From NCBI RefSeq assembly GCF_030718205.1, contig NZ_JAUZQF010000003.1:62001-126000 (forward strand): a stretch of DNA of 64,000 nt. Reading direction: 5' to 3'. Of the stretch, positions 41,786 through 51,487 are shown piece by piece. The translations under genes were made by a program, and so were the position numbers. The stretch's first letter is position 1, and every line of letters starts with the position of its first letter. Origin of the DNA: Nonomuraea turcica (lineage in GTDB: Bacteria > Actinomycetota > Actinomycetes > Streptosporangiales > Streptosporangiaceae). The notes beneath the pieces are model-generated. The model saw only the letters and a list, made by a program, of their open reading frames with translations, was not told where the DNA came from and made no database searches.

Positions 41786-43535
41786 CTAGTTGGGCCCATT
41801 GCTGTAGGCGGCCGCCTGAATGCTGAAGAGCTGGGCGTACGGGCCGTTCGCCGCCATGAGCTCCTCGTGGGAGCCCTGTTCGGCGATGGTGCCGTCGGCG
41901 ACCACGATGATGTGGTCGGCCATGCGCACGGTGGAGAAGCGGTGGGAGACCAGGACAGTGATCCCGTCGCCGGCGGTCCGGGTCGTCGCGGTGAAGCGCT
42001 CGTAGAGGTCGTGCTCGCTGGCCGGGTCGAGGGCGGCGGTGGGCTCGTCGAGGATCAGCACCTCGGGCTTGTCCCGCATGAGCGCGCGGGCCAGGGCCAG
42101 GCGCTGCCACTGCCCCTGCGACAGCTCCACACCGTCGAAGAGGGGCCCCAGCTGGGTGTCCACGCCGTTCGGGAGCCGCTCCACGAAGTCGGCTCCCGCC
42201 GCGTGCAGCGCCTCCCCGACCTCGTCCATCCGGGACAGGTGGCCGATGCCGACCCGCGTGCCGGACCGGGAGCTGGAACTTGACGAAGTCCTGGAACGCG
42301 GCGGAGGTCCGCTGCCGCCAGGCGGCCAGATCGGTCGCGGCGAGGTCCTGGCCGTCCACCCTGACCGTGCCGGACACCGGCTGGTACATGCCGGTGAGGA
42401 GCTTGACCAGGGTCGTCTTGCCCGCGCCGTTCACGCCGACCAGGGCGACGACGCTGCCCCGGCGCAGGTGGAAGCTGACGTCACGGAGAACCGGGTCTTT
42501 GGAGCCGGGATAGGCGAAGCTCACGTGGTCGAAGGTGATGCCGCCGCTCGTGGGTTCCCTGTCGCCTGTCGGGCCGTGCGCGGCGGCGTAGTCGTGGAGC
42601 CACGCGTAGTGCTCGGTGACCTGCCCGGTCTGGATGATGCGGCCGATCTGCTCGACCGCCTCCTGGATCTGCCCGCGCAGCCGGGCACCCAGGACCAGGA
42701 CCAGGACCGCGTCACCGAGCGTGGCCAGACCGCGGGCGGCGAGATCCGCGGTGATGGCCAGGACGAGGAGATATCCGGCGCTGAAAATAAGCCAGCCCAG
42801 GGCGTTCCAGCCGCTCGCGCCTAGCCGCGCCCGGGAGATCAGGGTGGCGTGCCGGTCCCAGGCACGGGCGGCCTCCTCGTCGATCGCCGCCGCCGCGCCG
42901 CTGACTCGCAGCTCCTTCGCCGTGCTCGCCTCGGTGCACATGCGGTGCAACATCTCCTCCAGGCGGCTGTGCCTGGCGGCCTCCTTCTCCGCCTCCCGCA
43001 AACGGCGCAGCGTCCGGGAGTTGATCCACAGCGGCACCAGGGCCAGCGGGGCGAGCAGCGCCAGCCAGGGATCGACCGCGACGAGCAGCCACACCGACAG
43101 GGCGATGCTGAGCACCCCGGCCACCGCCGCCGACAGGCCCAGTGCCAGCTGCGCCAGGGAGCGGGAGCCGCGGCGGAGCAGGAAGATGCGGTCCAGGTGC
43201 TCGGGATGCTCCAGGTGCGCCACGCCGGGCAGGCCCGCGACCAGGCCGAGGATCTCGTCGTTGACCAGGATGTCGACGCGGAGGACCAGCTCGAGCATGA
43301 GACTGTGCAGGATCGTACGGCCCGCGGTGGACGCGGTGTAGGCCGCCGCACCCAGAACGCCCGCCGCCAGCAGGCCGCCGACGGTGCCCAGACCCGCCGC
43401 GTCGACCAGCCAGCGCTGACTCAGCGCGAGAAGGGCGACGGCCGCCGACTGGGCTGCCACGAGCACGGCGACCAGCAAGGTGATCCGCGGACTTGCCTGC
43501 CAGGTGAGCCGGAGGGTACGCCGGAGGACCTTCAT
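41786..43535 (-). pseudogene. ABC exporter half-transporter, frameshifted
   Basis: ATG 43535 overlaps the stop of the partner exporter (ATGA). Reading runs through a six-helix membrane domain and the first part of the ATPase (Walker A GVNGAGKTT, Q-loop AFQDFVKFQLPV), then leaves frame near 42252-42258. The other frame continues exactly as expected (GIGHLSRMDEVGEALHAAG, ELSQGQWQR, VLILDEPTAALD, VSHRFSTV) to TAG 41786. One missing base accounts for it. Either a real mutation or a sequencing error; with it restored the protein would be about 583 residues. Pairs with the gene at 43532-45250. Confidence 0.85.
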
Positions 43536-45250
43536 CCACTCTCCACGAATCGGGCGGCCTGGAGCTCGAACATGCGGGCGTAGTGACCGCCCGCCGCCAT
43601 CAGGGAGTCGTGGTCGCCCTCCTCGAGAATCGTGCCGCCACGCATGACGACGATCCGGCTCGCGTGCCGTACCGTCGACAGCCGGTGCGAGATCAGCACG
43701 ATGGTGGCGCCCTCCACCCCGGAGACGACGTCGCGGTTGAAGTCGGCCTCCGCGCGGACGTCCAGGTGCGCGGTGGGCTCGTCCAGGACGATCAGGTCGC
43801 GGCCGTGGCTCGCGGCGAAGAAGATGCGGGCCAGCGCCAGGCGCTGCCACTGGCCCCCGGACAGATCCACGCCGTCGTGCACCTCGCGGCTGACCACGGT
43901 CTCGATCCCGTGCGGCAGGCGGCCGCCGTCCCGCCCCGCTCTGCGCAGAGCCCGCTCGATGCCCGCACGGTCGTCGCGATGCTCGGGGGCGCCCATGGCG
44001 ACGTTGTCGGCCACGGACAGCGGATAGCGGTTGAAGTCCTGGAACATCACGGCCATCCGGCTCGGGTCGGAGACGACCTGGCCCGCGCCAGGCTCGTACA
44101 GCCCGGCCATCAGTTTGATCATCGTGGTCTTGCCGGCGCCGTTGTCGCCGACGATGGCCAGGACCTCACCGGGCTCGATCCGCAGGTTCAGGCCGTCGAG
44201 GACGGTGCCGGAGTCCGGATAGCCGAAGGACACGTTCTCGAACCGGACTCCCGCCCCGGGTTTCGGCCTGACGAGCTGCGCGGGTGCGCGGGCGGCGAGG
44301 GAGTCCATCGCCCGTACGGCGCCGAGACCCGTCTCGATCTCGTACTCCTCCATCCCCATCGCCGTCATGCCGAGCACCACGAAAGAGGCCACCAGACAGG
44401 TGACCAGCTCGCCCCGGGTCAGGGCGCCCTGCTGGACGGCGAGGCCGAGCAGGAGGAAGGCCAGCAGGACCGCGCTGAACGACAATAGGAACGCCAGCCG
44501 CTGATGCAGGAGGATCTCCCGGCGGGTCTGCCAGATCACCGACGCCAGGTGCCGGGCCTGGGCGGTACGCTGGCGCACCGCCCAGCCCGCCAAGCCGAAG
44601 ACGCGGATCTCCTTGCCCGCCGCCCCGCCCGCACTCACCTCCGACCAGTAGTCGGTCTGCCTCCAGGGCCGCGCCTGGATGTACACCAGCTTGTGGAGGC
44701 GGAGCTGCTGGCGCCGGACGATGGATCGGACGGTCAGCGCCGCGGCCAGCAACGCGAACGCCGTGACGGGCGAATGGACGGCCACCACTCCGGCCGCGAG
44801 GAACGCCCCGGTCATCCTGGACATGAGCACGACCTGCGCCACCGCGGCGGAACCTGCTGAGAGGTGCTGCCACCCGCCCAGGTTCGACGCGCGGGACAGA
44901 TCGTCGGCGTAGGCGGGGTCTTCGAGATGGGCGATCCCGTGGGGAGCGCTCGCCATGCCGCGTAGCCTGCGGCGTATCTCGCCGTCCACCCGCGTGGCCG
45001 CCACTTGCCGGAACGCCTCCTGGGCCGCGACTGCGAGCCCTTCCGCGATGAGGAGGGCGGCCAACGCCGCCAGGGCCGCTTTCGCCTCGCCCTCGGCCAT
45101 CCGCGTGATCAGCCGGCCGCTGGCCAGCGCGAGAAGGGTCGGCAGCGCGGCGAGGCACACGCTGATCGCGCCGAGGACGACGGCATGTGACGCGGTCAGC
45201 AGCCGGAGCAGCCGTAATCGCTCCCGAACGAATTGGGCCAATGCCCCCAC
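43532..45250 (-). CDS. ABC exporter half-transporter, intact partner
   Basis: 572 residues from GTG 45250, chosen because AAGGAG lies 6 nt before; the frame is open about 18 codons further. Membrane domain about 15-330, ATPase with Walker A GDNGAGKTT, Q-loop VMFQDFNRYPLS, signature DLSGGQWQR, Walker B LIVLDEPTAHLD and SHRLSTV. A degenerate match between the two half-transporters implies a heterodimer. Substrate unknown; a 300-nt leader before it holds no clear precursor peptide. Confidence 0.9.
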   Translation of the reverse strand: MGALAQFVRERLRLLRLLTASHAVVLGAISVCLAALPTLLALASGRLITRMAEGEAKAALAALAALLIAEGLAVAAQEAFRQVAATRVDGEIRRRLRGMASAPHGIAHLEDPAYADDLSRASNLGGWQHLSAGSAAVAQVVLMSRMTGAFLAAGVVAVHSPVTAFALLAAALTVRSIVRRQQLRLHKLVYIQARPWRQTDYWSEVSAGGAAGKEIRVFGLAGWAVRQRTAQARHLASVIWQTRREILLHQRLAFLLSFSAVLLAFLLLGLAVQQGALTRGELVTCLVASFVVLGMTAMGMEEYEIETGLGAVRAMDSLAARAPAQLVRPKPGAGVRFENVSFGYPDSGTVLDGLNLRIEPGEVLAIVGDNGAGKTTMIKLMAGLYEPGAGQVVSDPSRMAVMFQDFNRYPLSVADNVAMGAPEHRDDRAGIERALRRAGRDGGRLPHGIETVVSREVHDGVDLSGGQWQRLALARIFFAASHGRDLIVLDEPTAHLDVRAEADFNRDVVSGVEGATIVLISHRLSTVRHASRIVVMRGGTILEEGDHDSLMAAGGHYARMFELQAARFVESG

Positions 45251-45615
45251 CCCGCGCTCCTTCCGACCGCGTGCAAGGTAAGGGCTTTCCCGCCGCTGTG
45301 GCAAGTGGATTTCGAGCGTCGTTCACCCCGCTGGAGGGCTCGGCCCGGGTGGCATTCCCGAACTCCCGCGTCTCGGCGCGACGGCGGGCGGGGACCGGGC
45401 CCGAAGCCTCCAGAGGGCTCCTCAGGTTCCACCTGCGGGACGGGCATCACCTCCGGTTTCGCGCTCTGCGGCACATGCAGCTCCGGAATCGTTGACCGAT
45501 CGGCCGGGGCTTTATGGGCGAGGACCGCATATGTCCCGCATGTTTCGCGACGATAGATCTGACTTTTAATTCTTGTCAACAGAAGTCCGCTGATATCCGA
45601 AGTAAGGTAGGCCGC
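45251..45615. other. Divergent leader region between exporter pair and ROK gene
   Basis: 365 bp. On the minus strand TTGACA (45579-45574) with TCTATC or CTATCG 16-17 bp on (45557-45551) may be the exporter promoter, giving a leader near 295 nt. A minus-strand frame from GTG about 45475 (starts MPQSAKPEVMPVPQ) is weakly supported and overlaps the exporter start, so it is not called as a gene. The ROK gene promoter is not clear. Confidence 0.4.
45551..45579 (-). promoter_or_regulatory. Possible promoter of the exporter pair
   Basis: Consensus -35 TTGACA, weak -10 (CTATCG at 17 bp or TCTATC at 16 bp). The local sequence is AT-rich compared with the surroundings. Confidence 0.4.
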
Positions 45616-46791
45616 ATGCCAAGTGGAGCACAGGGTCAGGTTCGGGGGGCGGGCGCGCTGCTGGCCATCCTCAGGGACGGGCAGGCCCGCACCCGCGGGG
45701 AGCTCGCCCAGCTCACCGGTCTGTCCAGGTCCACGGTGTCGCAGCGGCTGGACGGGCTGATGGATCACCGCTGGGTGGTGGCCGGAGAGGGCTCGATCTC
45801 CTCAGGGGGCCGGCCCGCCACGATGTTCGCCTTCAACGGGGGAGCGCGGGTCGTGCTGGCGGCCGACCTCGGCGCCACGCATGCCCGCCTGGCCGTGCTC
45901 GACCTCGGCATGACCGTGCTCGCGGAGCGGGCCGTGGAGCTGCCCGTCGACCAGGGGCCCGAGCGCACGCTCGGCTGCGTCGTGGACGCCTTCCACGAGC
46001 TGCTCGCCGCGACGGGTCGCGAGCCGGTGCAGGTGTGCGGGGTGGGCGTCGGCCTGCCGGGGCCGGTCGAGCACGCCTCGGGACGGCCGGCGAACCCGCC
46101 GATCATGCCAGGCTGGGACGGCTTCGCCGTGCCGGAGTGGCTCGGCGCGCGGCTGGGCGCTCCCGTCCTGGTCGACAACGACGTGAACATCATGGCTCTC
46201 GGCGAGCACTGGGCCGCGCGGCCGGAAGCCGATCACTTGATCTTCATCAAGATGGGCACCGGCATCGGCTGCGGCATCATCTCCGGCCGCCGGCTGCACC
46301 GGGGCGCGCAGGGTGCGGCGGGAGACGTCGGCCACGTACGCGTGCCGGCCTCGGACGCGCCGTGCCGGTGCGGCAACACCGGCTGCCTGGAGGCGGTGGC
46401 CGGCGGTGCGTCGATGGCGGCGGCGCTGCGTGCCGCCGGAGTCGAGGCGCGGGGCAGCAGGGACGTGGTGGCGCTCATGCGGGCCGGCGACCTCAGGGCC
46501 ACCCGGCTGGTCAGGCAGGCGGGCCGCGAGGTCGGCACCGTCATGGCGTCGATCGTGAACTTCTTCAACCCGTCCATCATCGTGATCGGCGGCGACCTCG
46601 CAGAGGCGGGGGAGCAGGTGCTCGCGGGCGTGCGGGAGACGATCTACAGCCGGTCGCTACCCCTGGCCACACAGCATCTCGGCATCAGGGTGAGCGAGCT
46701 CGGCGACCGGGCGGGCGTGATCGGCGCCGCCGTCATGGTGGTCGAGCATGTGCTCTCGCCCGACACGATCGACCGAATCGTCACTAAATGA
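45616..46791 (+). CDS. ROK family transcriptional regulator
   Basis: 391 residues from ATG 45616. N-terminal winged HTH (TRGELAQLTGLSRSTVSQRLDGL), then a sugar-kinase-like ROK domain: ATP-loop-like LGATHARLAVLDLG, DNDVNIMALGEHW with the catalytic-type Asp, IKMGTGIGCGII, and the zinc site GHVRVP...CRCGNTGCLEAVAGG. HTH-bearing ROK proteins usually regulate sugar genes, some keeping kinase activity. Its likely targets are the two exported carbohydrate proteins just downstream. Confidence 0.93.
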   Translation: MPSGAQGQVRGAGALLAILRDGQARTRGELAQLTGLSRSTVSQRLDGLMDHRWVVAGEGSISSGGRPATMFAFNGGARVVLAADLGATHARLAVLDLGMTVLAERAVELPVDQGPERTLGCVVDAFHELLAATGREPVQVCGVGVGLPGPVEHASGRPANPPIMPGWDGFAVPEWLGARLGAPVLVDNDVNIMALGEHWAARPEADHLIFIKMGTGIGCGIISGRRLHRGAQGAAGDVGHVRVPASDAPCRCGNTGCLEAVAGGASMAAALRAAGVEARGSRDVVALMRAGDLRATRLVRQAGREVGTVMASIVNFFNPSIIVIGGDLAEAGEQVLAGVRETIYSRSLPLATQHLGIRVSELGDRAGVIGAAVMVVEHVLSPDTIDRIVTK

Positions 46792-46932
46792 CCGCCATTG
46801 ACCGCGTCACGCGGGCGTAGTACCAATGAGATCGTTCCTGGCTCACGCGGCGGTGGCATGCCGGCGAGGGCTGGGCACGGATCCGCAGTGACGTGGTCGG
46901 CGCACGCGTCCTTCAAGGAAGGGAAACCCCGC

Positions 46933-48039
46933 GTGAGCCACCTCCATGAGCACGAAGAGGCGCTTGGCCGCCGCTTAGGACTCAACCGCCGCCAGTTGTT
47001 CGCGGCCACCACCGGCGTCGCCGCCGCGGCCGCCATCCCGCTGGCCCAGCCCGCGCAGGCCGCCACCCGGCAGCCGCTGATCCCGCCGGGCAAACGCGGC
47101 ATCATCCTCTACACCGTCCGCGACGCGATCTCCCGCGACCCGGCCTCCACGCCCCTGCCGTCCGGCTTCCGCCGGGTGCTGGAGACGCTCGCCGACATCG
47201 GCTACAAGCGGGTCGAGTTCGCCGGCTACCGCCAGCACGCCGGCTCGGAAGGCGGCGCGAACCTGGAGAGCGTCGCAGGCGCCCAGTTGCTGCGTGCCTG
47301 GCTCGACGACAACGGGCTCGAGGCCGAGGGCAACCACGGGTTCATCCCCGGTTCGTGGCCGCTGAGCACCGCCGACCTCGACCGGTTCAAGCAGGTCCTG
47401 GAGATCGCCAACATCCTCGGCCTGGGGCACATGGGCACCGGCGCCGATCCCACGAACAGCCCGTACAAGAGCGACTGGGACGTCGCGGCGGAGAAGTGGA
47501 ACGAGCTGGGCCGGATCGCGGGCGAGGCCGGGATCAAGCTCTACACCCACAATCACGACGCGGCGTACGCGTTCCTGCTGGACAGCGGCCCGCTCGACGC
47601 GCAGGGACGGCCCACCCGGTCCTCCGGCGTGCGCAAGCTGGAGTATTTCTTCGGGATCAGCGACCCCAGGTTCGTGCACTTCGAGATGGACATCTTCTGG
47701 GCGCACGTCGCCCAGTACAAACACCGCACCTTCACCGCGCCCGACGGCTCGACGCAGACCAACATCTTCGACCCGCTGGCCACCGTGCGCGCACGGGAGC
47801 TGCGGTTCCCGCTGTTCCACGCCAAGGACGGCACGTCCAACCCGGCCGTGCCCAACGGGTACGACATGGTGCCGTTCGGCACCGGAGACATCGACTACCG
47901 CCGCTTCTTCGCCCGGCTGCGGCACATGGGCTTCCACAACCCGATGTACGAGCAGGACAACGCACCCGGGGCCGACCCGGCCCAATCCCTGCGGTACGCG
48001 GAGCTGAGCTACGCCAACATGGCCGAGCTGCGCGCCTGA
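46933..48039 (+). CDS. Exported sugar isomerase/epimerase-like TIM barrel
   Basis: 368 residues from GTG 46933. Tat-like N-terminus (LNRRQLFAATTG) with a hydrophobic run ending near AQAATR. The rest is a xylose-isomerase-like TIM barrel (sugar phosphate isomerase/epimerase superfamily): ILYTVRDAIS, GYKRVEFAGY, GNHGFIP, LYTHNHDAAYAF, HFEMDIFWAH and FHAKDG, the last three supplying likely metal ligands. Members act on keto-sugars, for example in 3-keto-glycoside pathways. The partner downstream is a secreted sugar dehydrogenase-like protein, so joint extracytoplasmic sugar oxidation is possible (inference). Confidence 0.85.
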   Translation: MSHLHEHEEALGRRLGLNRRQLFAATTGVAAAAAIPLAQPAQAATRQPLIPPGKRGIILYTVRDAISRDPASTPLPSGFRRVLETLADIGYKRVEFAGYRQHAGSEGGANLESVAGAQLLRAWLDDNGLEAEGNHGFIPGSWPLSTADLDRFKQVLEIANILGLGHMGTGADPTNSPYKSDWDVAAEKWNELGRIAGEAGIKLYTHNHDAAYAFLLDSGPLDAQGRPTRSSGVRKLEYFFGISDPRFVHFEMDIFWAHVAQYKHRTFTAPDGSTQTNIFDPLATVRARELRFPLFHAKDGTSNPAVPNGYDMVPFGTGDIDYRRFFARLRHMGFHNPMYEQDNAPGADPAQSLRYAELSYANMAELRA

Positions 48040-48133
48040 ACACAGCCGGACCGCTACGTGATCCCCTGCCGTTGCAGCGGCAGGCATAGCGGTCCGGGTC
48101 TCGACACTCCTCCGTCCAAGGAGCAGCATCATC

Positions 48134-51100
48134 ATGCACTTTACCCGAGCGATGACGGCCGCCCTGGTGGCCGCCGCGACCCTCGCGTTACCCGCCGCGC
48201 CCGCGCGGGCACAGGACCCGGCCACCGAGTGGTCGAGCTACGAGAAGATCACCCTCACCAAGAACGTGGGCGAGCCCATCGACCTCGCGGTCCTGCCGGA
48301 CCGGCGGGTCCTGCACACCGCCCGCAACGGCGACATCCGCCTGACCGACCCCGCCACGGGCGTCACGAAGATCATCAACACCATCCCGGTCTACGGCAAC
48401 TCCGAGGACGGGCTCCAGACGATCGCGATCGACCCGGACTTCGCCGCCAACAAGTGGGTGTACGTCTACTACGCGCCCAAGACCATGACCGCGCCGTACC
48501 CGGAGACGACCCCGACCGGCTCGGCCCCCAACTCGCTGCCCGCCGGCGCCGACGACACGTACTGGAACCAGTGGAAGGGCTACAACCAGCTGTCCCGCTT
48601 CAAGTGGACGGGCAACGCCCTGGACCTGTCCACCGAGCAGGTCATCATCAAGGTCGAGACGCAGCGCGGGCAGTGCTGTCATGTCGCCGGCGACCTCGAC
48701 TGGGACGCCGACGGCAACCTCTACCTCGCCACCGGCGACAACACGCCGGCCGGCACGCCCGGCGCCAACGGGTACGCGCCCAACAACGACGCGCCCGGCA
48801 TGAACCCCGGCTTCGACGCGCGGCGCGGCGCGGGCAACACCAACGACCTGCGCGGCAAGATCCTGCGGTTCAAGGTGGCTGGCGACGGCACGTACACGAT
48901 CCCCGAGGGCAACCTGTTCCCACCGGGGACGGACAAGACCCGGCCGGAGATCTTCGTCATGGGGGTACGGAACCCCTTCCGCATCGACGTCGACCCGGCG
49001 ACCGGCACCCTGTCGTGGGCCGACTACGGGCCCGACGCCGGCGCCGGGGACCCCAACCGGGGCCCCCTGGGCTACGTGGAGTGGAACATCACACCGCTCA
49101 CCAAGCCCATGAACAGCGGCTGGCCGTACTGCACGGGCAACCAGTTCAACTACAACGACTGGGACTTCGCGACCGCGCAGCCGGGGCCATGGTTCGACTG
49201 CGCGGCAGGGCCGCAGAACACCTCGCGCTGGAACACCGGCCTCACCCAGATCCCGGCCGCCGTGCCGGCCGACCTGTACTACGGCGACAACAACACCCAC
49301 CAGCCCGCCGCATGGGCCGGGCTGACCGACTTCGAGCCGCAGGGCGGCCAGGGGCCGATGGGCGGCCCGATCTATCACTACGACCCGGCGAACCCGGCGG
49401 CCGGGAAGTTCCCGCAGTACTGGGACGGCAAGGCGTTCTTCGCCGAGTTCTCGCAGGACTACCTGGCGGCCTTCACCGTCACCTACCCGGACGGGCCCGT
49501 GACCGCGCTGGAGCACTTCCTGCCTAACAGCGCGCTGCGGACGGCGGTGCAGCCGATCACCGACAGCCCGATGGACATCGAGTTCGGCCCCGACGGCTCC
49601 CTGTACGTCCTGGACTACGGCGACGGGTTCTTCCGCGCCAACCCGGACGCCGGGCTCTACCGCATCGACTACACGCCCGACAACAAGACACCCCAGGCGC
49701 GGATGGCGGCCGAGCCGACGTCGAGCAGCGGGGCGCCGCTCACGGTCGCGTTCGACGCGAGCGGCTCGACCGACGCCGAGCCGGGGGCGCTGACGTACGA
49801 GTGGGACTTCGACGGCGACGGGACGTTCGACGCCACCGGGGCGACGGCCACGCACACGTACACCGAACTGGGGCAGTACGTGGCGCGGCTGCGGGTCACC
49901 GACTCCGGCGGCCGGGCAGGGCTCACCTCGACCGAGGTCACCGTGGGCAACACCGCGCCCAAGGTGACCGTTCAGACGCCGCCGGACGGGGCGTTCTTCG
50001 ACTGGGGCGACGCGGTGCCGTACAAGATCGGGGTGTCGGACGCCGAGGACGGGAACACACCCGTGTGCGGCCGGGTGCAGTGGACGTTCGGGCTCGGCCA
50101 CGACACGCACGCGCACCCGGAGACCACCGGCACCGGCTGCGCGGGCGCCTGGCCCACCCCGGCGAACGCGCCGGAACACGGCGAGACGGAGAACATCTAC
50201 GGCGTCGTGGTCGTCACCTACCGCGACAACGGCAATGGCGACATCCCCGGCGCGCTCGGCGAGGCCGCTCTGGTGCTCAACCCGAAGCAGGCGCAGGCCG
50301 AGCACGCCAAACAGAGCAGCGGCGTGACGACCACCCCGGACGACGGCGCGTCCGGCAGGGCGAAGGTCACCTCGTTCGACGCCGGCGACTGGATTGCCTA
50401 CGACCCGGTCAACTTCACCGGGATCAGCGGGGTGCGGACCAGGGCCACCGGCGCCGGGACGCTCTCGCTCCGCTGGGGCTCGGCCACCGCCGAGCCGTTC
50501 GCCACCGTCGAGGTGCCGGCCGGTGACGGCTGGCAGACGGTGACGACCTCGTTCGGGGCGGCTCCGTCAGGAAGCGGGCGGCTGTACGTCACCTCGACCG
50601 GCGGCGTGGCCGTGGACGTCTTCACGTTCCTCGGCGACGGCGTGGCCGACACCAGCCCGCCCACCGTCACGGCCGCGCTCAACCCGGCCCAGCCGAACGG
50701 CCAGAACGGCTGGTACACCGGCAACGTGACGCTCACCGTCACCGCCACCGACGACGGCACCGTCGCGAGCCGCCAGTACTCCCTTGACGGCGGCGCCACC
50801 TGGGCCAACGCCAACAACCCCGTGACGCTCAGCGCCGAGGGCGCCAAGGAGGTCCGCTACCGGGCCACCGACAACGGCGGCAACGTGTCCCAGGTCGGCA
50901 GCGTCACCGTCAAGATCGACAAGTCGGACCCGGTGCTGACGATGAGCGGGGTCGAGGCCAAGCCGTACGGCGACTCGGCCTCGATCACCCCGGTCCTCAC
51001 GGCCACGGACGCGGTCTCGGGTGTGGACGCCGTCACCGCCAAGCTCGACGGCACCGAGGTCCCGTCCGGCACGGCGACCGAACTGTGGACGCTGCCGCTC

Positions 51101-51439
51101 GGCGAGCACCAGCTCACCGGGACCGCCACGGACAAGGCGGGCCGGAGCAGGACGCAGACGGTGACGTTCTCGACCACGACGTCGTACGCCGACCTGCGGA
51201 CGCTCGTGGCCCGTTTCGCCAAGAACGGCTCGGTGACCCACAAGGCCGCCGCCGAGCTGCTGAAGCAGCTCGACCTGGCCGAATGGCACGACAAGCGAGG
51301 CAGACCGGCGCCGGCGATCGACGCGCTGCAGCAGTTCATCAAAATCGCCGAGAAGCGGGACAACGTCCGGAACGCCACCGTACGCGCCGCCCTCGTCCGG
51401 GACGCCCAGGCGCTGATCGCCCGGTTGAAGGAGGTATAG
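48134..51439 (+). CDS. Secreted multidomain glucose/sorbosone dehydrogenase-like protein
   Basis: 1101 residues. Sec signal peptide of about 26. Residues about 30-505 form a GSDH-type beta-propeller: LAVLPDRRVLHTARNGDIR, EDGLQTIAIDPDFA, RGQCCHVAGDLDWDADGNL, DLRGKILRFKV, MGVRNPFRIDVDP. About 515-605 is a PKD domain (WDFDGDGTFDATG). About 715-835 resembles a CBM6-like module (DAGDWIAYDPVNF), followed by two Ig/OmpL47-like repeats and a C-terminal helical piece. Probably oxidises or binds sugars on polymer outside the cell, using PQQ if active; the cofactor is not demonstrated. Confidence 0.9.
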   Translation: MHFTRAMTAALVAAATLALPAAPARAQDPATEWSSYEKITLTKNVGEPIDLAVLPDRRVLHTARNGDIRLTDPATGVTKIINTIPVYGNSEDGLQTIAIDPDFAANKWVYVYYAPKTMTAPYPETTPTGSAPNSLPAGADDTYWNQWKGYNQLSRFKWTGNALDLSTEQVIIKVETQRGQCCHVAGDLDWDADGNLYLATGDNTPAGTPGANGYAPNNDAPGMNPGFDARRGAGNTNDLRGKILRFKVAGDGTYTIPEGNLFPPGTDKTRPEIFVMGVRNPFRIDVDPATGTLSWADYGPDAGAGDPNRGPLGYVEWNITPLTKPMNSGWPYCTGNQFNYNDWDFATAQPGPWFDCAAGPQNTSRWNTGLTQIPAAVPADLYYGDNNTHQPAAWAGLTDFEPQGGQGPMGGPIYHYDPANPAAGKFPQYWDGKAFFAEFSQDYLAAFTVTYPDGPVTALEHFLPNSALRTAVQPITDSPMDIEFGPDGSLYVLDYGDGFFRANPDAGLYRIDYTPDNKTPQARMAAEPTSSSGAPLTVAFDASGSTDAEPGALTYEWDFDGDGTFDATGATATHTYTELGQYVARLRVTDSGGRAGLTSTEVTVGNTAPKVTVQTPPDGAFFDWGDAVPYKIGVSDAEDGNTPVCGRVQWTFGLGHDTHAHPETTGTGCAGAWPTPANAPEHGETENIYGVVVVTYRDNGNGDIPGALGEAALVLNPKQAQAEHAKQSSGVTTTPDDGASGRAKVTSFDAGDWIAYDPVNFTGISGVRTRATGAGTLSLRWGSATAEPFATVEVPAGDGWQTVTTSFGAAPSGSGRLYVTSTGGVAVDVFTFLGDGVADTSPPTVTAALNPAQPNGQNGWYTGNVTLTVTATDDGTVASRQYSLDGGATWANANNPVTLSAEGAKEVRYRATDNGGNVSQVGSVTVKIDKSDPVLTMSGVEAKPYGDSASITPVLTATDAVSGVDAVTAKLDGTEVPSGTATELWTLPLGEHQLTGTATDKAGRSRTQTVTFSTTTSYADLRTLVARFAKNGSVTHKAAAELLKQLDLAEWHDKRGRPAPAIDALQQFIKIAEKRDNVRNATVRAALVRDAQALIARLKEV

Positions 51440-51447
51440 CGACGCGT

Positions 51448-51477
51448 GGGGGAGGGCCCGTCCAGGGCCCTCTCCCC
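51448..51477. terminator. Bidirectional hairpin terminator
   Basis: GGGGG-AGGGCCC pairs with GGGCCCT-C-TCCCC (one bulge) around a GTCCA loop. It lies 8 nt after the dehydrogenase stop and 10 nt before the end of the converging GH39-like gene. Confidence 0.75.
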
Positions 51478-51487
51478 GCCGTGAGAC

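Noticed and set aside
42252..42258. Programmed frameshift in the exporter gene
   Set aside because: No slippery heptamer or downstream structure seen; a one-base loss explains it.
45196..45475. Possible peptide precursor before the exporter pair
   Set aside because: A GTG start with GGAG exists, but the frame overlaps the exporter start, lacks a recognised leader and loses coding bias after about 30 codons.
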